Positions 40,342-49,694 are shown, numbered from the stretch's first letter. The stretch is 61,069 nucleotides of DNA from Bacillota bacterium (GCA_021820485.1 JAKADO010000008.1:1-61069); one strand, 5' to 3'. Notes: generated by a model not told the origin, from the sequence alone. Numbers and translations are program-made.

Positions 40342-42120
40342 CTATTGCCCCTTGAGATGGCGATCGAGGAATGCCACCATTTCGGGGTATAGCTCCAGTC
40401 GATTCTTCAACTTGGCAATGCCGTGCCCCTCATCGGCATAGACGCGAAATTCCACCGGCCGATTGCGCGCTTTAAGCGCCCCGACAATTTGCTCTGCCTC
40501 ATTCAGCGGCACTCGCGGGTCATTGGCTCCATGCACCACGAAGAGCGGGGCCTGGATGCGGTCAACCGCGTGGATGGGGGAGAAACGGCGAAGGAAGTCG
40601 CGGTCGGTGGCCAGGTAGCCATACTCGACCTCGCGCAACGCCCGCCGATATTCGCTCGTGTTTTCGAGAAAGCTCTCCAGGTTGGCGATGCCAACAATAT
40701 CGATGGCCGCTTGAAACAGCTCCGGATATTGGGTGATGCTGGAGAGCACCATAAAACCGCCATAGGATCCGCCGTAGATGGCAATTCGATGGCCATCCAA
40801 ACCCGGTTGCTCGCGAATCCACTCCACCAAGCTGGCGATGTCACGCACCGAGTCCATCCGCTTCTCACGGTCATCCAGATGCGAGTAGGCCTTGCCATAT
40901 CCCGTGCTGCCGCGCACATTGGGCGTCACCAAGGCATATCCGTGGGACAGCAAGTATTGGTACCATCCGCTGAAATACGGGCGCTCCTGGGCTTCGGGAC
41001 CTCCGTGCACCGAGATGACCACCGGCAAATTGCCGGAGGCCGACGGCCGATAGAGATAGGCGGGAATCTCTCGCCCGTCAAAAGTGCGGTAGCGAATCAC
41101 CTCGGGCGTCACCAGCGACTTCACATCCAACCCGGTCATGGGCGCATGGGTCAATGGCTCGACCTCAGCGGTGGCCACATGCAAGAGGGCAATGTTCATG
41201 TTGTGATCCGGCCCGGAGTAGGTCACAGCTACGGTGTCTCCGGTGCTGTCGAAGACCGCGTCAAACACCACGGAGCGATCAAAGTCCGGAACGTGGCGAT
41301 TGTGGCCGGTCTTTAGATCATAGAGATGCAGTTCCGAAAACCCCTCGCGGTTCACCGCATAGACCAGCGTCCGCCCGTCTCGATCTCCAGTCATCACATC
41401 AATGTCCGCCTCTTCGGCGATGACATGCGCCACCTGCCCGGGAGTCTCAATTTTGGCGATCCCGAGGAAGTCTCGACCGTAGTCGGTGGAGACATAGAGG
41501 CTGCCATCCGGGCTGAGATAGGGGTGATGGTAGGCGGTTGGCGCGTCTGACGGGGTGAGCCGCTCGACATCCTCCGCGTCCACATGGCAGCGGTACAGCG
41601 GTTGATCGGAATTGCTCAGAACCTGCTGCAAAACGAGCTCTCCGGCGGCCGTCCAATCCCGCACCTCCCAATGCCCCTCGCGGGTCAACACCAGACGCGC
41701 TTGGTCGGGAGACTTGAGCGGCATAATATAGACGTCGTAGTCTCGACCATTCCGTGCAGTGGAGGTATAGGCAATGGATTCGCCGTCCGGCGAAAACGCG
41801 CCGAAGATGTGAAGCGCCTGGGGATTGTCGGTTAGGGCTTGCACCTCCATGGTGTGCAGGTCCATCCAATACAACTGGTGATACTCGTTGCCGCCCCGGT
41901 CCCGCGTAAACACCAAGCCCGCTAGGTCTGGCGCGGCATAAAGCCCTGACACCCGTTCCGAGTAATCGGTCAGCATGGCGGGCCAGGTTCCGGGGCCCGT
42001 GACGCCGTAGATTTGAAAGGTGTCGGTCAAATTCATGAGAAAGTACCATTGGCGTGTAGCCTTGGAGTAGGCCGGATTAGCCGCCGCGCGGACCCCAAGG
42101 TAGCGTTCAATGCCTGGCAT
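40342..42120 (-). CDS. S9C-type prolyl oligopeptidase / acylaminoacyl peptidase
   Basis: The 592-residue protein has a beta-propeller (about 40-330) and a C-terminal hydrolase domain. The triad is S452 in GGSYGG, D534 in ANDPRVP and H566 in EGHGI. The oxyanion stretch VISVHGGPEAQ and VTPNVRGSTGYG fit S9C acylaminoacyl-peptidases. It has no signal peptide, so it should act on peptides in the cytosol. The frame extends upstream, but ATG 42120 follows AGGAGGG by 6 nt. Together with oligopeptidase B and the M14 enzyme it gives the window three peptide-degrading enzymes. Confidence 0.9.
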   Translation of the reverse strand: MPGIERYLGVRAAANPAYSKATRQWYFLMNLTDTFQIYGVTGPGTWPAMLTDYSERVSGLYAAPDLAGLVFTRDRGGNEYHQLYWMDLHTMEVQALTDNPQALHIFGAFSPDGESIAYTSTARNGRDYDVYIMPLKSPDQARLVLTREGHWEVRDWTAAGELVLQQVLSNSDQPLYRCHVDAEDVERLTPSDAPTAYHHPYLSPDGSLYVSTDYGRDFLGIAKIETPGQVAHVIAEEADIDVMTGDRDGRTLVYAVNREGFSELHLYDLKTGHNRHVPDFDRSVVFDAVFDSTGDTVAVTYSGPDHNMNIALLHVATAEVEPLTHAPMTGLDVKSLVTPEVIRYRTFDGREIPAYLYRPSASGNLPVVISVHGGPEAQERPYFSGWYQYLLSHGYALVTPNVRGSTGYGKAYSHLDDREKRMDSVRDIASLVEWIREQPGLDGHRIAIYGGSYGGFMVLSSITQYPELFQAAIDIVGIANLESFLENTSEYRRALREVEYGYLATDRDFLRRFSPIHAVDRIQAPLFVVHGANDPRVPLNEAEQIVGALKARNRPVEFRVYADEGHGIAKLKNRLELYPEMVAFLDRHLKGQ

Positions 42121-42242
42121 AAGATTCCCTCCTGTAACCGAGTCTCCTCTAGGCTTCGCATAATGGTGCGGCTTTTCCTGCATCCCCTGAAACTGACAAC
42201 CGGACGGGTTTCCGCTAAGATGAAAGCGAAGGGAGGCCCTCG

Positions 42243-43586
42243 GTGAATTCCTTGGCAAAAAGCTTTCGTACGGGTTGGTCGGCCTTGGCATGGTTGTTTG
42301 TGGCCACCTCGTTGTACGAAGGCTACCTGATTATTCCGGGACTCTCCAACCATTCAATCTTTAGTCTTTTAGCCCGCGCATTTTTGCTGCTGGCTCCCGC
42401 CGGTGCCCTTTTGGCGATTGCCCGTGGCGCCAGACGGGGTCTCGTGCCCCTCGCCATTCTGACAGCGTGGCTCATCGTGGTGGGCCTAACCTATCTCTTG
42501 GTCAGCCCGCACCAGTATTATGAGCAATATTATGTCTGGTCGCAGCTCGGCGGCTACCTGCTGGTGCTCTCGCTATGGGTGCTGGGTCGGCACGGCGCGT
42601 GGCTGAAGGCGGTCGTGATGGGGGCGTTGCCCCTCTATCTCCTAGCCACAATTGCCTTAAGCCTCTATGAGGTGGCTACCGCGCATCACCTCGCCCAATC
42701 ACGCGAGGGGGGCCTCCATCCAACCCACATTCCCACCGCCTTCTACTATGATCCCAATAATCTCGGGGTAGCCATCGCTCTCTTGCTGCCGTTTGTGGTG
42801 CTGGCGACAATGGCCGTCCCGAAACGCTGGATGGCTGCAGTGAGCGGCCTATTCGCGCTATTGCTGCTCTATGTGCTCTATGCCACAGGAAGCCGCGGGG
42901 GCGAGTTAGCCTTAGTGATTGATCTCATTGTGCTGGCGTTTGTCCTGCCCCGTCCGTACCGACGCTATGCCCAAGTGTCATTGGCGGTTGTGGCCGTTCT
43001 CCTGGCTGGAGCCATTCTGGTCCTGCAAGCGATCCCCACAAGCCACCTGCCCTTTGCTCTGCAAAAGATTTCCCACATCGCCCATCTCACCCGCTTTCTG
43101 CACCCGACCGGCCCGAGCTCGGTCGGAATCCGCAAGGCTTTGTATGAGAGTGGTTGGCAGGGTCTCTTGACCCATCCTTGGGGGATGGGTCCGCGGGGCG
43201 CCGAGCGCTATTTCCAATATTGGTTGACCCACCACTCGCCCTACAACACGTATGGCGTTATTGATGCGCACAATATGTGGCTCGAGGTGGCCATGGACTT
43301 CGGATTCGAGGGCATCGCCCTCTACGTGGCTTTTTACGTGCTCTTGATTCGATCCGCCATTCGCCTGCTATCGGCGACCGATCGCTTCCCGCAGTACCTA
43401 GGGTCGGCCAGCTTGGCGGCACTCATTGGATTCATTCTCGGCAGCCTATCCCCTTCCAGCGTCATGATTGGATACAACGTGATGTGGGTGGTCTATGGCA
43501 TCGTGCTGGGCGGATTGGGAACCTTGGACAACCCCAGCGATCCCCATCCTGAAGGTCGATACCAATTTCGCGGCCGGCTGTGGTAG
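42243..43586 (+). CDS. O-antigen ligase / Wzy-like membrane protein
   Basis: The 447-residue protein has about 11-12 transmembrane helices. A long extracytoplasmic loop near residues 270-345 (GPSSVGIRKALYESGWQGLLTHPWGMGPRGAERY...AHNMWLEVAMDFGFEGI) carries the H-N-x-[W/L]-E pattern of the Wzy_C / WaaL family, which polymerises or ligates lipid-linked glycans. Start GTG 42243 follows GGGAGG. No other glycan cluster genes are adjacent. Confidence 0.8.
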   Translation: MNSLAKSFRTGWSALAWLFVATSLYEGYLIIPGLSNHSIFSLLARAFLLLAPAGALLAIARGARRGLVPLAILTAWLIVVGLTYLLVSPHQYYEQYYVWSQLGGYLLVLSLWVLGRHGAWLKAVVMGALPLYLLATIALSLYEVATAHHLAQSREGGLHPTHIPTAFYYDPNNLGVAIALLLPFVVLATMAVPKRWMAAVSGLFALLLLYVLYATGSRGGELALVIDLIVLAFVLPRPYRRYAQVSLAVVAVLLAGAILVLQAIPTSHLPFALQKISHIAHLTRFLHPTGPSSVGIRKALYESGWQGLLTHPWGMGPRGAERYFQYWLTHHSPYNTYGVIDAHNMWLEVAMDFGFEGIALYVAFYVLLIRSAIRLLSATDRFPQYLGSASLAALIGFILGSLSPSSVMIGYNVMWVVYGIVLGGLGTLDNPSDPHPEGRYQFRGRLW

Positions 43587-43609
43587 CTGGTTCATAGGGA
43601 GGCATTGTC

Positions 43610-44014
43610 ATGAGGTCAGGATTGGTCGAAGGCATGAGCAGCACGGTGGGCACGGTCGTGACAGATGAGATGGTAGCCCGTTTAGGGGGGCAAAAGATCC
43701 ATCCGGTGTTGGCTACTGCGCAGATGATTGAATGGATGGAATGGGCGGGGCGGAGCCTTATTCTGCCCTACCTTGAAGATGGGGAGGATGCGGTCGGCTA
43801 CGCTGTTGACATCGTGCATCTGGCACCGACTTTGGTGGGCGAATCCTTCACGGCCACAGCCACGTTCCAGGCCCTGGAGGGCAATCGCATCCTAGCCAGG
43901 GTGGTCGCCGAAAACAGTCGCGGCGTAATAGGCCAGGGCCAATTTACCCAAGTGCTGGTGCCTAAGGCGGCGCTGACCGAGCGGCTGGCTAAGCTTCGGG
44001 CGTCGCATTCGTAA
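43610..44014 (+). CDS. FlK-type hotdog thioesterase
   Basis: The 134-residue hotdog protein resembles the fluoroacetyl-CoA thioesterase family: HPVLATAQMIEWMEWAG (helix with catalytic Glu), VGYAVDIVHLAPTLVGESF (with His) and GVIGQGQFTQVLV. It should cleave a short acyl-CoA. Ribosome site GGGAGG precedes ATG 43610. Its last 26 nt overlap the end of the convergent CoA-transferase gene, and the two may act on related acyl-CoAs. Confidence 0.82.
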   Translation: MRSGLVEGMSSTVGTVVTDEMVARLGGQKIHPVLATAQMIEWMEWAGRSLILPYLEDGEDAVGYAVDIVHLAPTLVGESFTATATFQALEGNRILARVVAENSRGVIGQGQFTQVLVPKAALTERLAKLRASHS

Positions 44015-45146
44015 GCCCGAATTGAGCAAGAATCTCCTCGCGATGCTGATTCAAAAGCGGTGGCGGCGTGCGGAGCGCTCCCGGGGTCGAGCTCATTTTG
44101 ACAGGAATCCCAAGCTGATGTATGGATCCTGCGGTCGGATGCTCCATCACCACATCCATCGTGCGGTGCTCCACTTGGGGGTCTTGGAAGACGTCATCGA
44201 AGGACTGGATGGGTGCGGCGGGTACGCCGGCGCGCGCCAATCTGTCAAGCCATTCCGCCACCGTTCGCCGTTCAAAAACTTCGCTCTCCAGTCGGCCAAT
44301 CAGCTCCTCGCGATGGCGCACGCGATCCGGGTTGGTGCGAAACTTGGGATCATGCCCAAAAGAAATCTCGCACTCCACGATCATTTTTTCCCAGAGCGCG
44401 TCATTGCCGCAGGCGACCACCAGATATCCGTCGGACGCACGCATCGCCTGATACGGAGCAATGTTGGGATGGGCCGACCCGAGCGGTTGGGGCCGTTCTC
44501 CAGTGGCGAAGTAATTGCCGGCCAAGTATGTTTGCCAAGAAATCAACGCCTCATAGAGGGATGTGTCAATCCATTGCCCTTCCCCAGTGCGTTCCCGAGC
44601 CCACAGGGCCATCATGATGCCGTAGGCCGCCCACATGCCAGCCCCGATGTCCCCCACGGAAAAGCCCGCCTTCATGGGACCCGAACCATCGCCTGTCACA
44701 GCCATGAGTCCGCTCATCGCCTGGGCGACGACATCGTAGCCAGGACGGCCCCGCCCCGGTCCGGTAGCCCCAAATCCGGAGATGGAGGCCATAATGATGC
44801 CGGGATTCAGCGCCTTGAGGCTCTGGTAGTCAAATCCCCACCGAGCCATCGTCCCCGGCCGGTAGTTTTCCACCACCACATCCGCCTGGGACACCATCTG
44901 GAGAAAGCGCGCGCGATCGTCCTCCTCACGGAAGTCCAACACAATCGACCGCTTGTTGCGGTTGACGCTTAGATAATAGGCGCTCTCGCCATGAATGAAC
45001 GGAGGGCCCCAGCGTCGGGTATCATCCCCCTGCGGAGGCTCAATCTTGATGACATCCGCCCCGAAATCCGCCAACATCATCGTGCAGAAAGGTCCCGTCA
45101 GAATTCGGGTCAGATCCAACACCACCACATTGTCCAACGGCTGCAC
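43989..45146 (-). CDS. Class III CoA-transferase (CaiB/BaiF family)
   Basis: The 385-residue enzyme moves CoA between carboxylic acids. Visible motifs are LDLTRILTGPFCTMMLADFGADVIKIEPP, NRNKRSIVLDFR, ENYRPGTMARWG, and SVGDIGAGMWAAYGIM with the catalytic Asp. The start is GTG 45146 behind AAGGGGG. It follows mgsA by 16 nt, so it shares its transcript. Confidence 0.92.
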   Translation of the reverse strand: MQPLDNVVVLDLTRILTGPFCTMMLADFGADVIKIEPPQGDDTRRWGPPFIHGESAYYLSVNRNKRSIVLDFREEDDRARFLQMVSQADVVVENYRPGTMARWGFDYQSLKALNPGIIMASISGFGATGPGRGRPGYDVVAQAMSGLMAVTGDGSGPMKAGFSVGDIGAGMWAAYGIMMALWARERTGEGQWIDTSLYEALISWQTYLAGNYFATGERPQPLGSAHPNIAPYQAMRASDGYLVVACGNDALWEKMIVECEISFGHDPKFRTNPDRVRHREELIGRLESEVFERRTVAEWLDRLARAGVPAAPIQSFDDVFQDPQVEHRTMDVVMEHPTAGSIHQLGIPVKMSSTPGALRTPPPLLNQHREEILAQFGLTNATPEA

Positions 45147-45162
45147 CGCATATCCCCCTTGG

Positions 45163-45534
45163 TTAGAGCAAATGTACTAAAGCCTCAGCTGTCGCCGGAT
45201 TGGTGGCAACAGGAATCCCCTGCACATCCGACAAGCGCAAAAGAGCACTGACGTCGGGTTCGTGGGGATGGGCGAAGAGGGGATCCCGAAAGAAAAACAG
45301 CATGTCAATCGTGCCCTCAGCGATTCGGCTTCCCATCTGTTGGTCGCCTCCCAACGGTCCAGACAGCAAACATTCGATGGCCAACCCCGTCCTATCCGCG
45401 ATCTGCTGTCCGGTGTGTCCAGTCGCGAGGAGTTGATGCCGCTGGAAGAGGTCCCGGTGGCGGTCTACGAATTCGACGATGAGCGCCTTCTTGGTATCGT
45501 GAGCAATCAACCCAATCCGCATCATACCATCCAT
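45163..45534 (-). CDS. mgsA: Methylglyoxal synthase
   Basis: The 123-residue enzyme converts dihydroxyacetone phosphate to methylglyoxal and phosphate. It matches Mgs[47 protein letters not shown] (active-site loop), [21 protein letters not shown] and VATNPATAE. The first ATG at 45534 has a distant AAGGA; an internal ATG at 45522 is an alternative. The CoA-transferase gene follows in the same transcript. Confidence 0.93.
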   Translation of the reverse strand: MDGMMRIGLIAHDTKKALIVEFVDRHRDLFQRHQLLATGHTGQQIADRTGLAIECLLSGPLGGDQQMGSRIAEGTIDMLFFFRDPLFAHPHEPDVSALLRLSDVQGIPVATNPATAEALVHLL

Positions 45535-45721
45535 TCTTTGCCAGTGTTCCTTTCATGCTAGCACGTCCCTTCCCGGAAGAAAAGTTTCTCCATTCTCTGT
45601 GTTTATCCCAAACGCTCGCCATAATGGGTATCGGAACATCCGAAAATCCCCAAATAATGGCGTGGGGATGATGTCGGGTGGGAAAACCAGTACAATGCCT
45701 CATGAAGGGAGGGTTTGGCGG

Positions 45722-46198
45722 ATGAACGTTGGGGTGCCGAAGACGCCGGAGGATCGTGTTTGGCTGCGTGATCTCTGGGTCACCGAATGGGGCGGCGACA
45801 CCATGATTTCCCAAGGACAGGTGTATCATCTCGCGTCACTCGAGGCGCTGGTGGCAAAAGAGCGCGAAGCCTTGGTTGGGGCTGTCACGTGGGCTATCGA
45901 TAACCAAGAGGCGGAGTTGGTGAGCCTGAATGCTGTCATCGAAGACCGCGGCATTGGAAGCGCCTTGTTGGAAGCGGCCGAACGGGAAGCCCGGAAAGCC
46001 GGAGTCCGCCGCATGCATCTCATCACCAGCAATGACAACCTCCGTGCGTTGGCCTTCTATCAAAAGCGCGGCTATCGGATCGAGGCACTCTTTCCCGGTG
46101 CGGTGGATCGTGCCCGCCAGGAGAAGCCCAGCATTCCCTTAGTGGCCGAAAACGGCATACCCATTCACGACGAACTTTTGCTGGCCAAATTGCTTTAG
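45722..46198 (+). CDS. GNAT-family acetyltransferase
   Basis: The 158-residue single GNAT domain has a beta strand pair (VGAVTWAIDNQEAELVSLNAV), acetyl-CoA loop EDRGIGSALLEAAE and the ending SNDNLRALAFYQKRGYRIEALFPGAV. It resembles YitI-like GNATs with the GAV(D)xAR tail. The substrate is unknown. ATG 45722 follows GGGAGGG; the longer frame upstream has no ribosome site. Confidence 0.85.
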   Translation: MNVGVPKTPEDRVWLRDLWVTEWGGDTMISQGQVYHLASLEALVAKEREALVGAVTWAIDNQEAELVSLNAVIEDRGIGSALLEAAEREARKAGVRRMHLITSNDNLRALAFYQKRGYRIEALFPGAVDRARQEKPSIPLVAENGIPIHDELLLAKLL

Positions 46199-46202
46199 CC
46201 CA

Positions 46203-46228
46203 AATAAAAAAGCGGGGTTGCCCCCGCT
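46203..46228 (-). terminator. Terminator of the 27-aa micro-gene
   Basis: AGCGGGG (46211-46217) pairs with CCCCGCT (46222-46228) around TTGC. On the minus strand it is followed by TTTTTTATTT. It sits between the convergent GNAT gene and the micro-gene and could also stop rightward transcripts less well. Confidence 0.8.
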
Positions 46229-46238
46229 GGCCCGAATC

Positions 46239-46322
46239 CTATTTGTCCTCAAACCACTCCCGCATGACGTCAAACCATTCGTCCTGCCGGATCTCTTCCT
46301 CTTCCCGACGCTCTTCGTCCAT
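46239..46322 (-). CDS. 27-aa acidic micro-protein
   Basis: A complete leftward gene of 27 codons runs from ATG 46322 to TAG 46239. It is preceded by a perfect GGAGG ribosome site 8 nt upstream and a TACAAT-type -10 (about 46360), and followed by a rho-independent terminator 11 nt past the stop. The product begins MDEERREEEE, holds 13 Asp/Glu, and has two EWF triplets exactly 7 residues apart (E15-W16-F17, E22-W23-F24), which suggests an amphipathic helix that binds a partner protein. I know no family for it. Confidence 0.7.
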   Translation of the reverse strand: MDEERREEEEIRQDEWFDVMREWFEDK

Positions 46323-46423
46323 GGGAGCACCTCCAAGGATTTATTTGCTGCCATTGTACGAAAAGTGGGATTACTCCGGCCTCACTCTGCCGTGAATGGC
46401 ATGCATTCCTCAGCGAATGCCCT

Positions 46424-47008
46424 TCATGAGGTGGTGAATGGCGGCGCTGCAGCTCGCCTGCGTTCCCATTCGGCGCGGAAGTCCCGCCGAATTTCCGCCA
46501 TCACCGCGTCAGACGCGGCGAGTTCCGGTCCAAATCCCCAAAACAGCACCGTGCCCATCACGCGGCTCCAGCGCGACAATGGCTGCTTCAATCCAATGGG
46601 AAAGCCCAAGGCGCGCATAAGCCGTTCATGAATGGTTTTCCGTAGCGCATCAATCCGCATCGGGTCCTCCATATCGTGGCCATAGGCCCATCCCATCTCA
46701 ATGGCCCATCCCATTAAAACCATGGACAGCATCGGAGCACCCGCCAAAAGGCCCGCAGGACCCATAAAAAGCGCCGCCGCACTCTCGCCGAAAAGCCAGC
46801 GCCGCCAGTGCTCGCGCAGGCGGCTGACACGCTCTTCCACCAGCGCTGAAGGCAGCGCACCGACATCCGCAAGCGAAGCCACAGGATAGCCGTGATCGCG
46901 GTACCAGGCCAGGACGCCCTCGGCATCGTGCCGGGCCAGCATCCAATGCACCGTCTTTTGCCCCATATGGTCGAGTGCGGGCCAGTAAATGCTCTGAGCT
47001 CGGTTCAC
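46424..47008 (-). CDS. Unrecognised 194-aa protein
   Basis: The protein starts around NRAQSIYWPALDHMGQKTVHWML and has one clear hydrophobic region, SAAALFMGPAGLLAGAPMLSMVLMGWAIEMGWAYG, probably a membrane hairpin, plus a second weaker one (MGTVLFWGFGPELAA). The C-terminus is basic. The overall pattern recalls membrane-associated EcsC-like proteins, but not strongly. Start GTG 47008 is set 8 nt after GGGGG; GTG 47017 lies too close to it. Confidence 0.6.
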   Translation of the reverse strand: MNRAQSIYWPALDHMGQKTVHWMLARHDAEGVLAWYRDHGYPVASLADVGALPSALVEERVSRLREHWRRWLFGESAAALFMGPAGLLAGAPMLSMVLMGWAIEMGWAYGHDMEDPMRIDALRKTIHERLMRALGFPIGLKQPLSRWSRVMGTVLFWGFGPELAASDAVMAEIRRDFRAEWERRRAAAPPFTTS

Positions 47009-47117
47009 CCGCCTCACCCCCTACAACCTAGCGTATGAGCTGGGCATTACCGGAGGAGCCTATCCCTGGGCGAAATCGCGTCACGGATGGCGTACAATAT
47101 AGCAAGGGAGGCCAGAC

Positions 47118-47483
47118 ATGGGATTTGGACCAAAAGCGCCCAGCGTGGACTCGGGCGTGCAGGCTGTCAAAGATTTAATCGAGCTGCTGTACCCCGAGCG
47201 CGCCACGCCCGCCGTGCTGGAGTTGTTTGCGGCCTCGGCTCGTGCGCTCTTGACGGCTAAGGCCGCGCTCAGCTTCGAAAACATTCAACGCTTCTGGCAG
47301 GACCCCGAATGGCGGGAGTGGATCCAAAGCCGTTGGCAAACCCCGTTCGATGGTCCATGGGATCGTTTTCCGGGCACCGTCGTCAACCCCGCAGATTTGG
47401 ACGCTGATTTTGGGTGGCTGATCGCGGATCGCATCCGTGCCACTGAAGCGTTTTTGGACTCCAACAATGGTCCGGAGCCCTAA
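47118..47483 (+). CDS. Unrecognised 121-aa protein
   Basis: The protein is soluble and helical in its first half (VQAVKDLIELLYPERATPAVLELFAASARALLTAKAAL), then Trp-rich (FWQDPEWREWIQSRWQ, PWDRFPG), with an acidic end. A clear AGGGAGG ribosome site precedes ATG 47118. It overlaps the end of the convergent PaaK-like gene by 4 nt. I recognise no family. Confidence 0.6.
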   Translation: MGFGPKAPSVDSGVQAVKDLIELLYPERATPAVLELFAASARALLTAKAALSFENIQRFWQDPEWREWIQSRWQTPFDGPWDRFPGTVVNPADLDADFGWLIADRIRATEAFLDSNNGPEP

Positions 47484-48526
47484 TCAATCCATCCTTTTGG
47501 ATGCGAACCATCGGCGCGTTGGTCGGCAATCTGGCAGGTCATCGGAGGCCATAGCGCGCGCGCTTCCCGCACCGCGATTTCCACCATGGTGCCGGCGGCC
47601 CGTTCCAACAGTTCCTGAAACCGTGCCAGCGTGCGGGCAGCATCATATCCCTCGAGAATCGTGCACTCGACCTCAAGCACGTCGGCGCCCCGCTCGGGAT
47701 CCCGACGCAGGGTCGCGCGGAGGCGATCGGACAATCCTTCGGTGCGATACCATGCTTGAGCAAGATGACTCGGAGCCAACCATCCCCCACGCGTCCACCG
47801 AATCTCGGACTCGCGGCCCCAAACCGGCGACGTCACCATCTCCCCGGGCTGACCACAGGTACAATCGGACGGAAGCTTTGTCACCACGTCACCGGTATCG
47901 TATGGACCCAGCGGTAACACTGCCGTGCCCTCTTGTCCCGGAACCACTTCATGCCCGTCGCGCAGGATAGACGCCGGGTCGAGCCAATGCCACCGCCCGG
48001 CGGCACAGGAGACCGCCAAGGGCCCGGGATGCTCCGTCAGGGCGTAAACGTCCCGTACCGCGAGGTCCGGCAGGAATTCCGAGAGCCTTTTCTGAAGCGC
48101 TCCCTGCCCGGTGACGTCGCCGGTGAGCCACAACTCCCGCACATCGCTTAGCGTACTGCGCAGGAACAAGCGGTAGGCGGTCAAGGGAGACGTCACCAGA
48201 TACGGTGCGGCGAGAAGGGCCTGGACCTCCAGCGCGTCCATCTCTGGGACCGCCACCCCCACCAGTCCGTATTCCGTCGCCGCCCTCTGAATCGCGGCGG
48301 CCAAATCCCTATTGGCGAGCGCCACCACCACACGCTGGCCAGGCACCCAGTCGCGGTTGGCAAAGAGGGAATGCCAAGCGGCCGTCTCACGCGCCATTTG
48401 GTCAAGGGTGCGGAAACACCACAGCGGATCGGCGGTCGTGCCGCGGGTGCGCACCAAAATCCCAGGCCCTGCCGCGGCCAGCGATCGTGCCTGCCAATAA
48501 AGACGGCTTTCTGTCCGTGCGTCCAC
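47480..48526 (-). CDS. Reduced PaaK-like adenylating enzyme (AMP-binding superfamily)
   Basis: At 348 residues it is about 80-100 shorter than phenylacetate-CoA ligase. Remnant signatures are ILVRTRGTTADPLWCF (AMP/phosphate loop), VRDVYALTEHPGPLA, YDTGDVVTKLPSDCTCGQPG, like the TGD and Cys-rich stretch of PaaK, and GADVLEVECTILEGYDAA in the C-terminal lid. The normal Ser/Thr/Gly-rich loop is altered, so it may not adenylate efficiently. Start GTG 48526 follows GGGAGGGAGAGG. It is the third gene of a leftward operon behind an M14 peptidase and a class V aminotransferase. Confidence 0.7.
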   Translation of the reverse strand: MDARTESRLYWQARSLAAAGPGILVRTRGTTADPLWCFRTLDQMARETAAWHSLFANRDWVPGQRVVVALANRDLAAAIQRAATEYGLVGVAVPEMDALEVQALLAAPYLVTSPLTAYRLFLRSTLSDVRELWLTGDVTGQGALQKRLSEFLPDLAVRDVYALTEHPGPLAVSCAAGRWHWLDPASILRDGHEVVPGQEGTAVLPLGPYDTGDVVTKLPSDCTCGQPGEMVTSPVWGRESEIRWTRGGWLAPSHLAQAWYRTEGLSDRLRATLRRDPERGADVLEVECTILEGYDAARTLARFQELLERAAGTMVEIAVREARALWPPMTCQIADQRADGSHPKGWID

Positions 48527-48544
48527 GCCTCTCCCTCCCCGGTC

Positions 48545-49690
48545 TTAGACGCCGGCCGCGTCGATCAACCCATCGATGTCGTCCTCGGTGTTGAAAATGG
48601 CCCACGACACGCGAATCCCATTGCGGGATGGCTGCGGCTTGGTGACAACACCACGCTCCAAAAGCCAATCGAAGAGGCCGGAGCCGAGCGACTTGGAGGT
48701 CACCGCCATGAGCGCTGTGCGCTGATACTCGTCACTAGGCGGGTCCTGCACCGAAAGACCCTGCACATGGTTGATGCGGCTCCGTGCCTCTTCCGCCAAG
48801 TTGATCTGATAGGCCGCCTGATGTGCGAAGCCTTCTTCCTCAAAGTAATCCCAGGTGATGGACCAAGCCGCAATGCGCGGCCAGGGGCGCGTGCCATATT
48901 CCAGGTCATCCCCCTGCGCGCTGAATTCGGCAAACGGGCCGAGCTCCAGATCGCGCGGAGCGGCTTGGAAGGTCTCCAAGGGCCACCGGGTCGCAAGTTC
49001 GTCGCGGCGGTCCGCCCTCACCCAAAGTCCCGCCCATCCCGCCGGCGCCATCATCCATTTGTGTCCGCAGAACACATAATAGTCAGCCCCCAGGTGTTCG
49101 GGGTCGACCAAAAGATTGCCGAGAGCCTGCGCGCCATCCACCAGAAGCCGGCACCGCGGTTGCGTCCGCACCAAGGAGGCCACCTGGGCGACAGGCAATT
49201 CCCAACCGGTGTAGCACGAGACGTGACTCATCACGACCAGCCGCGTGCGAGCGTTGAGCCGCTCCTTGACCTGCTCCACGAGCCCCTCGGCCCGGTCCAG
49301 CGAGACCACGTGCACCTTGAGATCAAATCGCCGCATCAGCGACGAGAGTCCCAAGAGCACTGCCCCGTGTTCGTGATCGGTGGTAATAATCTCATCGCCG
49401 GGCTCAAAAGCGATTCCCCAGAACACCCGCAGCAAGGATTCACTGTTGTTTTCGGTGATGCTGACAACGCCGCCCGGCATGCGCTGTTCCACGCGAGCGG
49501 CGAATTGCCGAACGCCCGCCTTGGCGTTCACATAATGGCTATGCTGTCCGGGCCCGGATTCCACCCACTCGAGCTCGCTCGCGGCGGCCGCCGCCAAAGC
49601 GGTGCTGGGGGTCGGCCCGAGCGTGCCAGAGTTTAAATAGATGCGATTCATGGCCGCCGGGATGAGCAGCTTTAAGTCATATCCGTACAC
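48545..49690 (-). CDS. Class V PLP-dependent aminotransferase-fold enzyme
   Basis: The 381-residue fold-type I enzyme has IYLNSGTLGPTPSTAL, ITENNSESLLRVFWGIAFEPGDEIITTDHEHGAVL, VDGAQALGNLLVD (PLP Asp) and FCGHKWMMAPAGWAGLWV with the PLP lysine. It looks like isopenicillin-N-epimerase or cysteine-desulfurase relatives; no sulfur-acceptor Cys loop is obvious. GTG 49690 is preferred to the internal ATG 49636 because AAGGAG sits 7 nt before it, overlapping the M14 stop. Its neighbours suggest processing of an amino acid or peptide. Confidence 0.85.
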   Translation of the reverse strand: MYGYDLKLLIPAAMNRIYLNSGTLGPTPSTALAAAAASELEWVESGPGQHSHYVNAKAGVRQFAARVEQRMPGGVVSITENNSESLLRVFWGIAFEPGDEIITTDHEHGAVLLGLSSLMRRFDLKVHVVSLDRAEGLVEQVKERLNARTRLVVMSHVSCYTGWELPVAQVASLVRTQPRCRLLVDGAQALGNLLVDPEHLGADYYVFCGHKWMMAPAGWAGLWVRADRRDELATRWPLETFQAAPRDLELGPFAEFSAQGDDLEYGTRPWPRIAAWSITWDYFEEEGFAHQAAYQINLAEEARSRINHVQGLSVQDPPSDEYQRTALMAVTSKSLGSGLFDWLLERGVVTKPQPSRNGIRVSWAIFNTEDDIDGLIDAAGV

Positions 49691-49694
49691 AAAA

